DNA of 64,000 bases from Acidobacteriota bacterium (lineage in GTDB: Bacteria > Acidobacteriota > Terriglobia > Acidiferrales > UBA7541), in contig QHYZ01000048.1 in the NCBI GenBank assembly GCA_003225295.1, positions 1-64,000 of the forward strand, read 5' to 3'. The notes below the pieces were generated by a model, which saw only the letters and a list, made by a program, of their open reading frames with translations, had not been told where the DNA came from and ran no database searches. How positions within the stretch are numbered: the first letter of the stretch is position 1; every line of letters starts with the position of its first letter. The translations under genes and the position numbers were made by a program. Shown here one piece after another: positions 33,687-43,834 of the stretch.

Positions 33687-34405
33687 ACCGGAAATGTATC
33701 CTCGAAATCAGCGTTGAGACGGTTGAAGCGGCCCTGGCGGCAGAGCGCGGCGGCGCGGACCGCATCGAACTCTGCAGTGATTTGTCTCGCGGCGGCGTCA
33801 CACCCGGCGCTGGCCTCGTTAGCACGGTGCAGAAACAGATTCTTATCCCCATTGTTGTGATGATCCGTCCGCGCGGGGGGGACTTCGTCTATTCGACCGC
33901 TGAGTTCGCGGAAATGAAGCGAGCTATTTCCGCAGTGAAAGAGTGCGGTCTGGACGGGGTGGTACTGGGTATTCTGCGGAAAGACCGGCAGGTTGACATC
34001 CAGCGAACGCGGGAGCTCGTTGAGCTTGCCAGGCCGTTGCCGGTGACCTATCACCGCGCCTTCGATAAGGCCCCCGATCAGCGCCGTGCCCTCGAAGAGG
34101 TGATAGAAACCAGTGCGAGCAGGATCCTGACGTCCGGCGGCGCGAACAGCGCTCTGGAGGGCGGTGCCATTCTCGCTGAATTGGTGGCTGCCGCGGGGGA
34201 CCGCGTGGTAATTGTCCCAGGTGCGGGAATCAATGCTTCCAACGTCTTACAGATTGCGCAGCAAACGGGGGCGCATGAATTTCATTCCGGGTTGAGCACT
34301 GCGCTTCCCTACGGAAGCCGCGATTACAAGAAATTCGAAACAGAAGTTGGGAATTTAGCGGAACGACTCGCCAGCCTCTATTCGCCAAACGCTCATCCAA
34401 ATTAA
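33683..34405 (+). CDS. cutC: CutC family protein
   Basis: A 240-residue TIM-barrel protein: LEISVETVEAALAAERGGADRIELC, RGGVTPGAG, MIRPRGGDFVYS, TYHRAFD and ILTSGG are CutC hallmarks. It was first linked to copper tolerance, but the biochemical role is unsettled. The ATG at 33683 overlaps the UbiA stop (ATGA), so the two are translationally coupled. A longer frame upstream is inside the UbiA gene. A terminator oriented for the opposite strand follows. Confidence 0.9.
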   Translation: MNRKCILEISVETVEAALAAERGGADRIELCSDLSRGGVTPGAGLVSTVQKQILIPIVVMIRPRGGDFVYSTAEFAEMKRAISAVKECGLDGVVLGILRKDRQVDIQRTRELVELARPLPVTYHRAFDKAPDQRRALEEVIETSASRILTSGGANSALEGGAILAELVAAAGDRVVIVPGAGINASNVLQIAQQTGAHEFHSGLSTALPYGSRDYKKFETEVGNLAERLASLYSPNAHPN

Positions 34406-34451
34406 AAAAAGGCCCGTCCATCCTTCGCTCCCGCTCAGGATGGAGCCGGCC
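34404..34451 (-). terminator. Intrinsic terminator of the dcw cluster after ftsZ
   Basis: On the minus strand a stem formed by TCCATCCT and AGGATGGA, extended by GGCC arms, is followed directly by seven T residues (plus-strand A-run 34404-34410). It lies about 30 bp after the ftsZ stop and touches the end of cutC. Confidence 0.8.
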
Positions 34452-34481
34452 CCCTGCGAATGATGAGGTTTCCTCGGTTTG

Positions 34482-35663
34482 CTAGGCTTTTTGCGCCTGA
34501 CGGCGCAGGAATGTCGGTACGTCCAGATCGTCAGCCGGAACATCCTGGCCGACTTCGCGGACGTTTTGCTGAACCTGGTGGACCACGTTTGGCAGCGTCT
34601 GCTGCATGGGCGGCTCGGCGATCTCGCGGCCTGCCTTCCAGGTCTTTGGCAACAACGATTGCTTTTGATGGATGTTTTTCTTATTGGCGTCCTTGAAGCC
34701 CGCGGCGATGACGGTGATCTTCACGGAGTCCTTCATGTTGTCGTCCTGCACGGCGCCGAAGATGATGTTGGCATTCTCGTGAGCAGCCTTCTGAATGACG
34801 CTCGAGGCTTCGTGGACTTCATGCAGCGTGAGGCTCGAACTGCCGGAAATGTTGATCAGAATTCCCTGCGCACCCTGGATGGAATTGTCTTCGAGAAGCG
34901 GGCTGGCGATGGCGCGGTTCGCGGCATCCACGGCGCGATTCGTGCCGGTCGCCACAGCCGTGCCCATCACCGCATAGCCCTGGCCATGCATGATGGCTTT
35001 CACGTCGGCAAAGTCGCGATTGATGATGCCGGGCACGGTGATGATGTCCGAGATGCCCTGCACCGCCTGGCGAAGGATGTCGTCCGCAATGCGGAAGGCA
35101 TCGAAGAAGCTCGTCCCACGCTCGACGGTGTCCATCAAGCGCTCGTTGGGGATCACGATGACGGTATCGACAGCGCCGATGAGTTCTTGAAGGGCTTGTT
35201 CGGCTTGCATCATGCGGCGCTTGCCTTCAAAGGCGAAGGGCTTCGTTACCACGGCGACGCTCAAGGCGCCGAGTTCACTGGCGAGCGAAGCTACCACTGG
35301 GGCAGCGCCGCTACCGGTGCCTCCGCCAAGGCCGGCGGTAATAAAAATCATGTCCGAGCCTTCCAGTGCTTCGATGATTTTCTCCGTGTCTTCAAGCGCC
35401 GCCTTCCGGCCGACCTCGGGATTGGCGCCCGCGCCGAGTCCCTTAGTGAGTTTTGCTCCGAGCTGCAGCTTGACCGGAGCCTGCGACAGCTTCAGCGCCT
35501 GCAGGTCGGTATTAGCAGTGATGAATTCCACGCCTTCGAGCTTGGCGCGAATCATGCGGTTCACCGCGTTGCACCCGCCCCCGCCGACGCCGATGACTTT
35601 GATCTTCGCCGGCTGCAGCTCCTCGCTGAAGCTCATCCGGATTCCTGCTTCTCTTGTGGTCAT
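34482..35663 (-). CDS. ftsZ: Cell division protein FtsZ
   Basis: A 393-residue tubulin-like GTPase that forms the division ring. [13 protein letters not shown], the GTP signature [12 protein letters not shown], and the T7 synergy loop [12 protein letters not shown] are all intact. The C-terminus ends [15 protein letters not shown], the conserved peptide that binds FtsA. Start chosen at the ATG at 35663 behind GGGGAAG; an ATG at 35636 and a TTG at 35684 are also possible. It is the last gene of the dcw cluster and is followed by a strong terminator. Confidence 0.95.
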   Translation of the reverse strand: MTTREAGIRMSFSEELQPAKIKVIGVGGGGCNAVNRMIRAKLEGVEFITANTDLQALKLSQAPVKLQLGAKLTKGLGAGANPEVGRKAALEDTEKIIEALEGSDMIFITAGLGGGTGSGAAPVVASLASELGALSVAVVTKPFAFEGKRRMMQAEQALQELIGAVDTVIVIPNERLMDTVERGTSFFDAFRIADDILRQAVQGISDIITVPGIINRDFADVKAIMHGQGYAVMGTAVATGTNRAVDAANRAIASPLLEDNSIQGAQGILINISGSSSLTLHEVHEASSVIQKAAHENANIIFGAVQDDNMKDSVKITVIAAGFKDANKKNIHQKQSLLPKTWKAGREIAEPPMQQTLPNVVHQVQQNVREVGQDVPADDLDVPTFLRRQAQKA

Positions 35664-35709
35664 GTCTTCCCCAACCTTCTCCAATATCGCTTGCAGCTCT
35701 CGGGCCGGG

Positions 35710-36924
35710 TCACGAGGCGCTGGCGAACATGGCCTTCAATTTTGACACCAGATTTCCCGTGCGCTGGGGTGCGGAACGCCGCGCCTTCGCGCCACACAAT
35801 ACCAGTCCCACCACGGTTGCATATTCCGGCTGCGCCACCTGTTCTGGCAGGTCAGCCAAGCCTTTCGGTTCCGCGACTCGCACTGGCAGATGGAAAGACT
35901 GCTCGGCAAGTTCGTCCAATCCATGGAGCCGCGCGCCACCGCCCGCCAGCACAAATCCGGCAGCGATTTGGCGGTCAAGGCCAGCGCGCTGCAAATCGTC
36001 GTGAATCAGCGAAAGCAATTCGACGGCGCGCGGCTCGATGATATCCGTCAGCATGTGCGCAAACATGGTTCGCGGCGGACGGTCGCCCACGCTGGCAATT
36101 TCGATCGCACCGTTTTCCGTCATAAATGAAGACGCAGCACAGCCGTGGCGGCGCTTGATTCTTTCCGCTTCGGGAATCGGCGTGCGCAAACCGACGGCCA
36201 GATCATTCGTGAAGTGATCGCCGCCAATCGCCACCGCGCTGGTATGACGCACCACGCCGCCGCCGAAAACAATCAATTCCGTGGTGCCGCCGCCGATGTC
36301 CAGCAGGCAGCAACCGAGATCGCGCTCGTCCTGCGTCAGGCAAGATTCCGCAGAGGCGAGCGGTTCAAGAATCGTATCGCTGATCAAGATGCCGGCCTTG
36401 TTCGCGGCGGTGACCAGATTCTGTGTGGCGGCAACGGAGGACGTCACGAGATGGACGTTGACCTCCAGCCGCTGGCCGAACATGCCGACGGCATCGCGTA
36501 TGCCATTCTGTGTGTCTACCATGAATTCATGGGGCAGCACGTGCAGGACCTCGCGGTCTTCCGGAAGCGAGATATTGCGGGCCGCATCCACGGCACGGCG
36601 CACGTCTTCACGCTCAATGTCTCGCGCATGCTGTCCCAGGGTGATGCCGCCGCAGCTGTTTACCCCGCGCACGTGGCCACCGGCCACTCCGATCAGCGCC
36701 TCTTCCACCGGCACATTCGCCACGCTTTCGGCCTCTTCGACCGCACGGCGGATGGAACTCACCGTGGAATCAAGATTGACGATCAGGCCCTTGCGCAGTC
36801 CCTTGGACTCCGCCGCGCCAAGCGCCAGAAACTTCACCAGTTCGCCTTCGACTTCCGCGATCAGCACGCAGGTCTTTGTGCTGCCGATGTCCAGCCCAAC
36901 CAGGTATTTGTCTTTTTTTCCCAA
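35710..36924 (-). CDS. ftsA: Cell division protein FtsA (TTG start)
   Basis: A 404-residue actin-like protein that anchors FtsZ to the membrane. Phosphate-1 motif [19 protein letters not shown]2-type insertion (about 85-165), [12 protein letters not shown] for phosphate-2, and [14 protein letters not shown] for the adenosine motif are present. The C-terminus ends [10 protein letters not shown], a short amphipathic helix. The start is TTG at 36924, with AGGAG six bases upstream and no ATG near. It lies between ftsQ and ftsZ. Confidence 0.95.
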   Translation of the reverse strand: MGKKDKYLVGLDIGSTKTCVLIAEVEGELVKFLALGAAESKGLRKGLIVNLDSTVSSIRRAVEEAESVANVPVEEALIGVAGGHVRGVNSCGGITLGQHARDIEREDVRRAVDAARNISLPEDREVLHVLPHEFMVDTQNGIRDAVGMFGQRLEVNVHLVTSSVAATQNLVTAANKAGILISDTILEPLASAESCLTQDERDLGCCLLDIGGGTTELIVFGGGVVRHTSAVAIGGDHFTNDLAVGLRTPIPEAERIKRRHGCAASSFMTENGAIEIASVGDRPPRTMFAHMLTDIIEPRAVELLSLIHDDLQRAGLDRQIAAGFVLAGGGARLHGLDELAEQSFHLPVRVAEPKGLADLPEQVAQPEYATVVGLVLCGAKARRSAPQRTGNLVSKLKAMFASAS

Positions 36925-36944
36925 TCGCCGCTCCTGCGGTAAAC

Positions 36945-37880
36945 CTATTTAGTTCTTGCGGCGGTCGTGCCTGCACTGACGTCGGGGTTCACGACCACTT
37001 GCCGCGAATACTGCAAATCGATGGACTGCACGCGACCGGCATTTGCCTGCCACTGCGAAAAATTGTCGACCAGCATTTTGTACTTGCCGGTGAACTCACC
37101 CGAACCGAAGTGAATGGTTACGGCCTGCGCGTCGGTGGCGCTCGCCAGCCCGGTCATCACCACGAGCAGATCTTTCGGGTTTGAGAGGTCAATCTCACTG
37201 ACGTGGTCGGACGAGCCGCCGCGCACAAGATCGACATCCTTCATGAATTCCTCGTATGTCTGCATGCGCTTTTCCCGCTGGTCTCGCGCCAGGTCCTCGG
37301 AAACGCCAGTGACGATCGGGAAATGCAGATGTTCGCCCCGCGGGCGGTCGAGGATGACGCCATGGGCGTCAATCAGCGCCAGTTCGTTGCCGTTCCGAGC
37401 AAAAGCGACCGGAGTGCGCTCCGTCAGCTCGATGCGAAGCCGATTCGGCAGGATACGCTGGACGCTGGCAGATTCGACCCAGGGAATCTGTTCCAGTTGA
37501 CTCCGCCGCGCTTCCAAGGGAACGCGCAAGATACTCCGGTTCCGGTCGTGGACAAATTGCTGCAGTACCGCGTCGCGGCTGACGACGCGATTGCCGTTCA
37601 ATTCAATCTGATCCGGTCTCAGCAGCAGCATGCTGGGCGAATACAAAAGAAACCGCGTCCCGTAAACGGCGGCGGCCAGACCCGCAACACTGGCAAGAGC
37701 CAGAACCAGAACCCGCCGATAGAATGGCCAGCCTCGCCCGCTGAATTTCTTGCGACGGATTTCGACCGGCTTCTGGCGGCGCAAGTAACGCGGTTCATCG
37801 TCGGCAATCAGCTCGGGCCGGTAGGAATCGGCCTCCGCCCTGGCAGACGCGTTTCGCTGGATGGCCTTTACGCGTTCCAA
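36945..37880 (-). CDS. ftsQ: Cell division protein FtsQ (TTG start)
   Basis: A 311-residue bitopic protein. A basic cytoplasmic part (about 1-52) precedes one transmembrane segment (53-77), then a POTRA domain (LLRPDQIELNGNRVVSRDAVLQQF) and the FtsQ beta domain (ESASVQRILPNRLRIELTERTPVAFA). It links cytoplasmic and periplasmic parts of the divisome. Translation from TTG at 37880 starts within the end of murB (13-base overlap), with GAGGTGG just before it. Confidence 0.92.
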   Translation of the reverse strand: MERVKAIQRNASARAEADSYRPELIADDEPRYLRRQKPVEIRRKKFSGRGWPFYRRVLVLALASVAGLAAAVYGTRFLLYSPSMLLLRPDQIELNGNRVVSRDAVLQQFVHDRNRSILRVPLEARRSQLEQIPWVESASVQRILPNRLRIELTERTPVAFARNGNELALIDAHGVILDRPRGEHLHFPIVTGVSEDLARDQREKRMQTYEEFMKDVDLVRGGSSDHVSEIDLSNPKDLLVVMTGLASATDAQAVTIHFGSGEFTGKYKMLVDNFSQWQANAGRVQSIDLQYSRQVVVNPDVSAGTTAARTK

Positions 37881-38776
37881 ACGACCACCTCGTTCTCAAG
37901 ACATACACCGTAAGTTTTCAGCACGCGCTCGCGCACATCCGCGATCAGCGTCAGCATATCTTTGGCTGAGGCATGCCCGGCGTTCACGAAGAAATTGGCA
38001 TGACGATCACTGACGCGGGCGTCGCCTACGGACACGCCCTTGAGTCCCAATTCATCGATCATGCGGCCCGCGGATGCGCCGGGAGGGTTTTTGAAAATGC
38101 AGCCGGCGCTTTTCTGGCCGAGCGGCTGGCTCGAGCGCCGTTTTTCGTTGCAGATACGAATCCCGTGAAGAATTTCTTTGAACGGTATGGAGGGTAGTTC
38201 CAGAATCACCGCGAGCATCATATCATCCGGCGCAAAGGAAGTGTGCCGGTATTCGAAAGAAATTTGGTCGCCCCGCAGGGTTTCGATCTTCCGGCCGGCC
38301 GCCCGGTAGAGCTTCACTTCCCGGACATAGCTGCCGATTTGCATGCCGTAAGCCCCGGCATTCATGCGCAGGGCACCGCCGACCGTGCCGGGAACACCGA
38401 TGAGTCCCTCCATCCCGCCGAGGTCGTTCTTGGCACAAAAGGTGATCATGCGGCCAAGGTCTGCCGCGGCGTCGACGTGGGCAAAGTTGCCATCGAGCAC
38501 CACATCGGGCTCCGGACGGACGAGTTGCAGGACCACCCATGGCAGCTCCCCATCACCGACAAGCAGGTTCGACCCTCCACCGAGGAACTTGTGCGGGATG
38601 TGGTTCGCGTCAAGCAGATTCAGAAGGTCCGGAAGGCATTCGTGCTTTTTGATGCGCAGCATGTCGGTCACCCCGCCGATGCCCAGCGAAGTAAGGTCGG
38701 CAAGCGCGGTCCCGGGCTGCAGCTCGACCTGCATGCCCATGAATTTGGCAACCATCCTGGGATCAGGAATGCGCAT
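37868..38776 (-). CDS. murB: UDP-N-acetylenolpyruvoylglucosamine reductase MurB
   Basis: A 302-residue FAD enzyme that reduces the enolpyruvyl group to give UDP-MurNAc. [33 protein letters not shown] and [21 protein letters not shown] form the FAD site. [26 protein letters not shown] holds catalytic residues of a type II MurB. The ATG at 38776 overlaps the murC stop by 14 bases; the ATG at 38755 is a possible alternative. Located between murC and ftsQ with no ddl gene. Confidence 0.94.
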   Translation of the reverse strand: MRIPDPRMVAKFMGMQVELQPGTALADLTSLGIGGVTDMLRIKKHECLPDLLNLLDANHIPHKFLGGGSNLLVGDGELPWVVLQLVRPEPDVVLDGNFAHVDAAADLGRMITFCAKNDLGGMEGLIGVPGTVGGALRMNAGAYGMQIGSYVREVKLYRAAGRKIETLRGDQISFEYRHTSFAPDDMMLAVILELPSIPFKEILHGIRICNEKRRSSQPLGQKSAGCIFKNPPGASAGRMIDELGLKGVSVGDARVSDRHANFFVNAGHASAKDMLTLIADVRERVLKTYGVCLENEVVVWNA

Positions 38777-40172
38777 GAGGGGTGGGATGCTCCGTTCCCA
38801 GCAGAACCATGAATTCACTGCTCGCCCGGCCGATGTTGCCCGCGCCGATGGTAAGAACAGCGTCCCCGGATCGCGCTTGCTTCAGCAGGTACTCGATGCC
38901 TTCCTGCATGGAGCGAAAATAGTGGACGTTCTTGTGGCCCGCCTCGCGAATGGCGCTCGCCAGAGTTTCACTCGTGACGCCCGGGATGGGCGCCTCGCTG
39001 GCCGCATAGATATCGATCAGCACCAGAATATCCGCCTGATTGAACGCACGGGAGAATTCGCCCCAAAGGTACTGAGTGCGCGTGTAGCGATGAGGCTGAA
39101 AGAGCACCAGCAGGCGATTGAATTTGCAGCCGCGAGCGGCTTCGAGCGTGGCGCGAATTTCAACCGGGTGATGACCGTAGTCATCGACCACGGTAATGTC
39201 ATTCACTACGCCCTTGATGTCAAAGCGGCGGCCCACACCGGCAAATTTGACCAGCCCTTCACGAATCAGATCAGCCGGAACATTCAAGTAAAGCGCGACT
39301 GCCGCCGCCGCTGCCGCGTTGCGGACATTGTGAATGCCCGGCGGATGCGTCAGCTGGAATAAACCGAGATCTTCGCCTCGGTAGGTCAGCCGGAACTCGC
39401 TGCCTAAACCTTCCAGCGTCACATCGCTGATTACCAGATCGGCCTGGCTCGACGTTCCATAGGTAATGATGGGACGCTTCACGCTCGGAACGATGGCCTG
39501 CACGTTGGGCTCATCGATACAGAGAATCGCCGCACCGTAAAATGGCACGCGATTCACAAACTGGAGGAAGGCGCTCTGAATGTCTTCGAGCGAGGCGTAT
39601 TGATCGAGGTGTTCGCGATCAATCGTAGTCACCACGGCGACCACTGGCGCGAGCAGCAGGAAGCTGCGGTCGCTCTCGTCCGCCTCCACTACAAAATATT
39701 CGCCTTTGCCCAGCCGCGCCGTGGTGCCCGCCTGGTTGACCTTCCCGCCGATCACAAACGTGGGGTCAAGATGCGCCGCCGCCAGCACCGAAGCGACAAT
39801 CGAAGTTGTAGTCGTCTTGCCGTGCGCGCCGGCTACGGCGATTCCGTACTTCAAGCGCATCAATTCGGCGAGCATCTCCGCACGTGGAATCACTGGAATT
39901 TTCATCTTGTGCGCTTCGATGACTTCGGGGTTATCTGCCTTCACTGCGGAGGAAGTCACGACAACCTGCGCGCCATCGGCATTGGAAGCCTTGTGACCTT
40001 CATAGATCGTTGCGCCGAGATTCTGGAGGCGCTCAGTGATCGTGGACGGCTTGGTGTCTGAGCCGGACACGGAATAGCCAAGCGTCAGGAGCACCTCGGC
40101 GATGCCACTCATGCCGATGCCGCCAATACCCACCAAGTGGATTCGTTGAAAATTGCGGAAAGAGACCATCAT
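38763..40172 (-). CDS. murC: UDP-N-acetylmuramate--L-alanine ligase MurC
   Basis: A 469-residue Mur ligase that adds L-Ala to UDP-MurNAc. It has the N-terminal Rossmann motif [17 protein letters not shown], the ATP loop GAHGKTTTT (115-123), [10 protein letters not shown] and [10 protein letters not shown], all typical of MurC. The ATG at 40172 overlaps the murG stop by four bases. Confidence 0.96.
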   Translation of the reverse strand: MMVSFRNFQRIHLVGIGGIGMSGIAEVLLTLGYSVSGSDTKPSTITERLQNLGATIYEGHKASNADGAQVVVTSSAVKADNPEVIEAHKMKIPVIPRAEMLAELMRLKYGIAVAGAHGKTTTTSIVASVLAAAHLDPTFVIGGKVNQAGTTARLGKGEYFVVEADESDRSFLLLAPVVAVVTTIDREHLDQYASLEDIQSAFLQFVNRVPFYGAAILCIDEPNVQAIVPSVKRPIITYGTSSQADLVISDVTLEGLGSEFRLTYRGEDLGLFQLTHPPGIHNVRNAAAAAAVALYLNVPADLIREGLVKFAGVGRRFDIKGVVNDITVVDDYGHHPVEIRATLEAARGCKFNRLLVLFQPHRYTRTQYLWGEFSRAFNQADILVLIDIYAASEAPIPGVTSETLASAIREAGHKNVHYFRSMQEGIEYLLKQARSGDAVLTIGAGNIGRASSEFMVLLGTEHPTPHAHS

Positions 40173-41266
40173 GCGCTGGCCCTCTGCAGATTTCCTTGTA
40201 TTTTCGTGGCCTCTTCGATGAGGTTCACGATGTCACGCGCGGCACAAGGGCGGGCAAGTCTGCGCGCAGCGGTTGATAATTTTTCGATCTCCTGGGGTTG
40301 GTCGAGGAGAAGGAAGATTTCGCCGGTCAGTCGCTCGGCCGTGAGTTCTACTTCAGAAATCAGACGGCCCGCGCCCGCGCGCGTCATTTCCTGCGCGTTG
40401 CGCAATTGGTGGCTATCGGTCGCCCTTCCGAAAGGAATGAAGATGGCGGCTCTACCCGCAGCAGCGATTTCCGCTGCGGTGATGGCTCCTGCCCGACAAA
40501 CAATCACATCTGCCCAGGCAAAGCGTCCCGCCATGTCCGTGAGGAAAGGGACAACCTCCGCGTTGATTTCGTGCCGCGCATAGGCGGTGCGTACGGCATT
40601 ATAATCGCGTTCGCCGGTCTGATGCACGATGGCCAGTTCGCTTTTCCGTACGGCCAGACGGTCCATGGCGTCGACCAACGCCCGGTTCATCGGCAACGCC
40701 CCCTGGCTACCGCCGGTGACCAGCAGCCGAAACGGCTTTCCCGGCCGCCGCGGTGTAATGGTGAAAAACTCCGGGCGCACCGGGCAACCCGTAACGATGG
40801 CCTTTCTCCCCCACGCGCGTGCAGAAACTTCATAGCCAGTGGCAATTCGTGTAGAAATTCTCGCCAGCACCCTGTTCGTGAAACCCGGTTCGGCGTTTGG
40901 TTCGAAGATGACATTGGGCACGCGCCCCAACCAGGTGGCCAGCAACATGGGTCCGGCTGCATATCCTCCGACACCAAACGCAGCGACGGGTTGGTGCCTG
41001 CGCAACACGCGCCGCGCATCGAGCATCGCCGGCAGAAGCATGGCCAAATTCCTGAGCAGCGTCGCTCCGCCCTTGCCCTTCAAACCAGCCACGCGCAGCG
41101 TTTCCAGCGGCAGCCCGGCTTGCGGCACCAGCTTCATCTCAATCCCCCGTTCTGTTCCGACCAGCACGACTTCCCTCTCGCTTCCTCTGGAAAGCCATTC
41201 CTGCGCAATCGCCAGCGCCGGAAAGACATGTCCGCCCGTGCCGCCGCCTGCAATCAGCAATTTCAC
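40169..41266 (-). CDS. murG: UDP-GlcNAc:lipid I GlcNAc transferase MurG (GTG start)
   Basis: A 365-residue GT28 enzyme that makes lipid II at the inner face of the membrane. [17 protein letters not shown] and GVGGYAAGP are the glycine-rich acceptor-side loops. [19 protein letters not shown] and [35 protein letters not shown] form the UDP-GlcNAc site. The start is GTG at 41266. It sits between ftsW and murC. Confidence 0.95.
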   Translation of the reverse strand: MKLLIAGGGTGGHVFPALAIAQEWLSRGSEREVVLVGTERGIEMKLVPQAGLPLETLRVAGLKGKGGATLLRNLAMLLPAMLDARRVLRRHQPVAAFGVGGYAAGPMLLATWLGRVPNVIFEPNAEPGFTNRVLARISTRIATGYEVSARAWGRKAIVTGCPVRPEFFTITPRRPGKPFRLLVTGGSQGALPMNRALVDAMDRLAVRKSELAIVHQTGERDYNAVRTAYARHEINAEVVPFLTDMAGRFAWADVIVCRAGAITAAEIAAAGRAAIFIPFGRATDSHQLRNAQEMTRAGAGRLISEVELTAERLTGEIFLLLDQPQEIEKLSTAARRLARPCAARDIVNLIEEATKIQGNLQRASA

Positions 41267-41282
41267 TTGGTTGGCCCACTGC

Positions 41283-42401
41283 TCATGCTTCCGCTGCCCG
41301 TTGCGAAATATTCAGCAGCACGCCGGTGGCGAGCAGCATGACCAGCAAACTCGATCCCCCATAGCTGATGAACGGCAGCGGGATTCCTTTCGTCGGCACC
41401 ATCCCGAGCACGACTGCGAAATTAATCAGCGCTTGGCACAAAACCATCGCGGTTATTCCCAAAGCCAGCAGCCGCCCGAATCCGTCCGGGGCGCCCAACG
41501 CGGCACGCATTCCTCGCCAGCCGTAGATGACAAAGAGCGCCATCACCATCATCGCCCCGATAAAACCCAGTTCCTCGCAGATCACCGCAAAGATAAAATC
41601 CGTATGTGCCTCCGGCAGATAGAAGAGCTTTTGTTTGCTCTCCATCAGGCCTACGCCCGTGAAGCCGCCGGAGCCGACGGCGATGAGCGATTGAAGCAAC
41701 TGAAATCCTGCGCCTTGCGGATCGGAATCCGGGTGCAGGAAAGCGGTCAACCGGGCTTGCCGGTACGCCACCTGCGTGATCAGCAGATACACCACGGGAA
41801 TCGCTCCGGCCAACCCCACCGCCAGCCACTTCCATGAGAGACCCGCGACGAACAGCATGGCGGTAGCCACAACGAGAATATCGATAGAGGTCCCCAGGTC
41901 AGGTTGTAGCAAGATCAGCGCGACACAGACAAGAATGGGACCAGCTGCTGGAAAAATGGTCCGCCAGAAATCTCCTTTGCGGAATTCCATGCTGGCCTTG
42001 TCGCATCTATTCTGATCGAGAAACCACGCCAGATAAAGAATCGTGGCGAGTTTTGCAAGTTCCGACGGTTGGATGCCCACCGGCCCGACCTTGATCCAGC
42101 GATGCGTAGCATGGGACTTGTCGAGGAAGAACGTACCGACAAGTAACAGCAGGACGACGCAGACGACGGGATAGACGACCGCGGGCTCGCGCAGACGTCG
42201 ATAGTCCGTCTTCATCAGAGCAAACATGCCCAAGAGCCCAATGAAGAGCCATGCGGCCTGGCGGACGAGAAATAGGTACGAGTAGCCGTACTGCTGTTCC
42301 GCCGTGACTGCCGAGGCGCTGAAAATCATGACGGCGCCAAGCAGGCACAACGCCAGCGTCGCTCCAAAGAGCCAGCGGTCATTTTCCAGTCGTCTCGGCA
42401 C
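41283..42401 (-). CDS. ftsW: Lipid II polymerase FtsW (SEDS family, GTG start)
   Basis: A 372-residue SEDS glycosyltransferase with about ten membrane segments that polymerises septal glycan with FtsI. HRWIKVGPVGIQPSELAKLATILYLAW, LLQPDLGTSIDI, LPEAHTDFIFAVICEELGF and GIPLPFISYGGSSLL are family motifs; LLQPDLG holds the essential Asp. GTG at 42401 follows GAAGGGG and starts five bases after the murD stop. A longer frame overlaps murD and is not used. Confidence 0.94.
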   Translation of the reverse strand: MPRRLENDRWLFGATLALCLLGAVMIFSASAVTAEQQYGYSYLFLVRQAAWLFIGLLGMFALMKTDYRRLREPAVVYPVVCVVLLLLVGTFFLDKSHATHRWIKVGPVGIQPSELAKLATILYLAWFLDQNRCDKASMEFRKGDFWRTIFPAAGPILVCVALILLQPDLGTSIDILVVATAMLFVAGLSWKWLAVGLAGAIPVVYLLITQVAYRQARLTAFLHPDSDPQGAGFQLLQSLIAVGSGGFTGVGLMESKQKLFYLPEAHTDFIFAVICEELGFIGAMMVMALFVIYGWRGMRAALGAPDGFGRLLALGITAMVLCQALINFAVVLGMVPTKGIPLPFISYGGSSLLVMLLATGVLLNISQRAAEA

Positions 42402-42406
42402 CTTTG

Positions 42407-43798
42407 CTATCCCCTTCCAGAAGTTGTACTCGCCACCTGCCGCTCCAATTGATGCACTAGTTCTTTGAAGACGCCGCCGCGGTGTTCGTAGTTCTGAAAT
42501 TGATCGAAGCTGGCACACGCCGGGGCAAGAAGCACCACGTCCCCGGGCCGCGCAGCATGCCAGGCAATTTCCACGGCACGCTCGATCACCCCGGCGCGCT
42601 CGATCGCCACGCTGCCGGAGATTTCTTTCTCGATTTTCTCCGCTGCCGCGCCGATCAGAAGCGCAAGAATGGCCTTCTCACGCAGCGGCTTCTGCAGCGC
42701 GGTGTAATCGCTGCCTTTGTCTTTCCCGCCCAGAACGATCAGGATTCTCCCGGCAAAAGCATCCAGGGCCTTCAGCGTGGCATCCACGTTGGTCGCCTTC
42801 GAGTCGTTGAAATAGCGCACACCCCTAATTTCCGCGACAAACTCGAGGCGATGCTCGACCCCCGCGAAGGAGCGCACTCCTTTGGCGATAGCCGAGGGTC
42901 CGGCCCCGGCGAGACGCGTCGCGGCCACGGCCGCAAGGACGTTTTCGACGTTGTGTGCACCCACCAGCGGAATTTCTTGCAGATTCAGTACCAGCTCTTC
43001 TTCGCCGTTATGGCGCAAGACGATTTCGTTTTCCCGCACGAACGCGCCTTGCGCCACGCGCTGCTTCCGGCTGAACCAGTAGACGTGCGGCTTCGCGGGC
43101 GCCAGGGGGGTGGTCGCCGGATCATCCGCGTTCAACACCGCGCTGTCCGCTTCCGTCTGATTCTCGAAGATTCGCGCTTTGGCGCGGCCATACGCCTCAA
43201 GCGTGTAATGCCGGTCCAAATGGTCGGGTGTGAGATTCAAGAACACCGCGATGTTGGGGCGAAATGTTTCAATCAGCTCCAGCTGAAAACTGCTTAATTC
43301 CACCACCGTGATGGTGCTGTCATTGGTTCGCTCCACGCACGAAATCAAGGGAGTGCCGATATTCCCGGCCAGAATCGTGGAGAAACCAGCGTTTTTCAAA
43401 ATGTGTTCGATCAAGGAAGTCGTGGTGGTCTTCCCGTTCGAGCCGGTGATCCCGATCAGGCATCCGTTCAGGAAACGGTCTGCCAGCTCCACCTCACTCC
43501 AGATGGTCACGCCCTTGGCGCGCGCCGCCTGCAGCAGAGGAGCATCGGCGGGCACGCCCGGGCTAGGAACAATCAGGTCCTGATCGAGAAATGTATTTTC
43601 CCGGTGGCCCCCCAGCTCCAGGCTTACGCCCGCAGTCCGCAGTGGCGCAATCGCTTCGCCGATTTCGGTTTCTGTGCGCGTATCCGTGGTCGTCACGTTT
43701 GCGCCCCTCGCGGCGCAAAACAGGGCGGTGGCCACACCCGTCCTGGCCAGTCCCACCACCAGCACTCGCTTGCCGCGCAACTCAAACGGACTCGGCAT
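42407..43798 (-). CDS. murD: UDP-MurNAc-L-Ala--D-Glu ligase MurD
   Basis: A 463-residue Mur ligase that adds D-Glu. RVLVVGLARTGVA is the nucleotide-sugar domain, GITGSNGKTTTT (116-127) the ATP loop, NLTPDHLDRH and GVEHRLEFVAEIRGVRYFNDSKATN further signatures, and LLAPACASFDQFQNYEHRG the C-terminal motif. It lies between mraY and ftsW. Confidence 0.96.
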   Translation of the reverse strand: MPSPFELRGKRVLVVGLARTGVATALFCAARGANVTTTDTRTETEIGEAIAPLRTAGVSLELGGHRENTFLDQDLIVPSPGVPADAPLLQAARAKGVTIWSEVELADRFLNGCLIGITGSNGKTTTTSLIEHILKNAGFSTILAGNIGTPLISCVERTNDSTITVVELSSFQLELIETFRPNIAVFLNLTPDHLDRHYTLEAYGRAKARIFENQTEADSAVLNADDPATTPLAPAKPHVYWFSRKQRVAQGAFVRENEIVLRHNGEEELVLNLQEIPLVGAHNVENVLAAVAATRLAGAGPSAIAKGVRSFAGVEHRLEFVAEIRGVRYFNDSKATNVDATLKALDAFAGRILIVLGGKDKGSDYTALQKPLREKAILALLIGAAAEKIEKEISGSVAIERAGVIERAVEIAWHAARPGDVVLLAPACASFDQFQNYEHRGGVFKELVHQLERQVASTTSGRG

Positions 43799-43834
43799 CT
43801 TTAATCTGTAAGACCCTTTGAACGCAAGGCTTCG

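Noticed and set aside
34479-36041. 520-residue plus-strand open frame
   Set aside because: It runs antisense through ftsZ and ftsA; its composition and lack of motifs mark it as a shadow.
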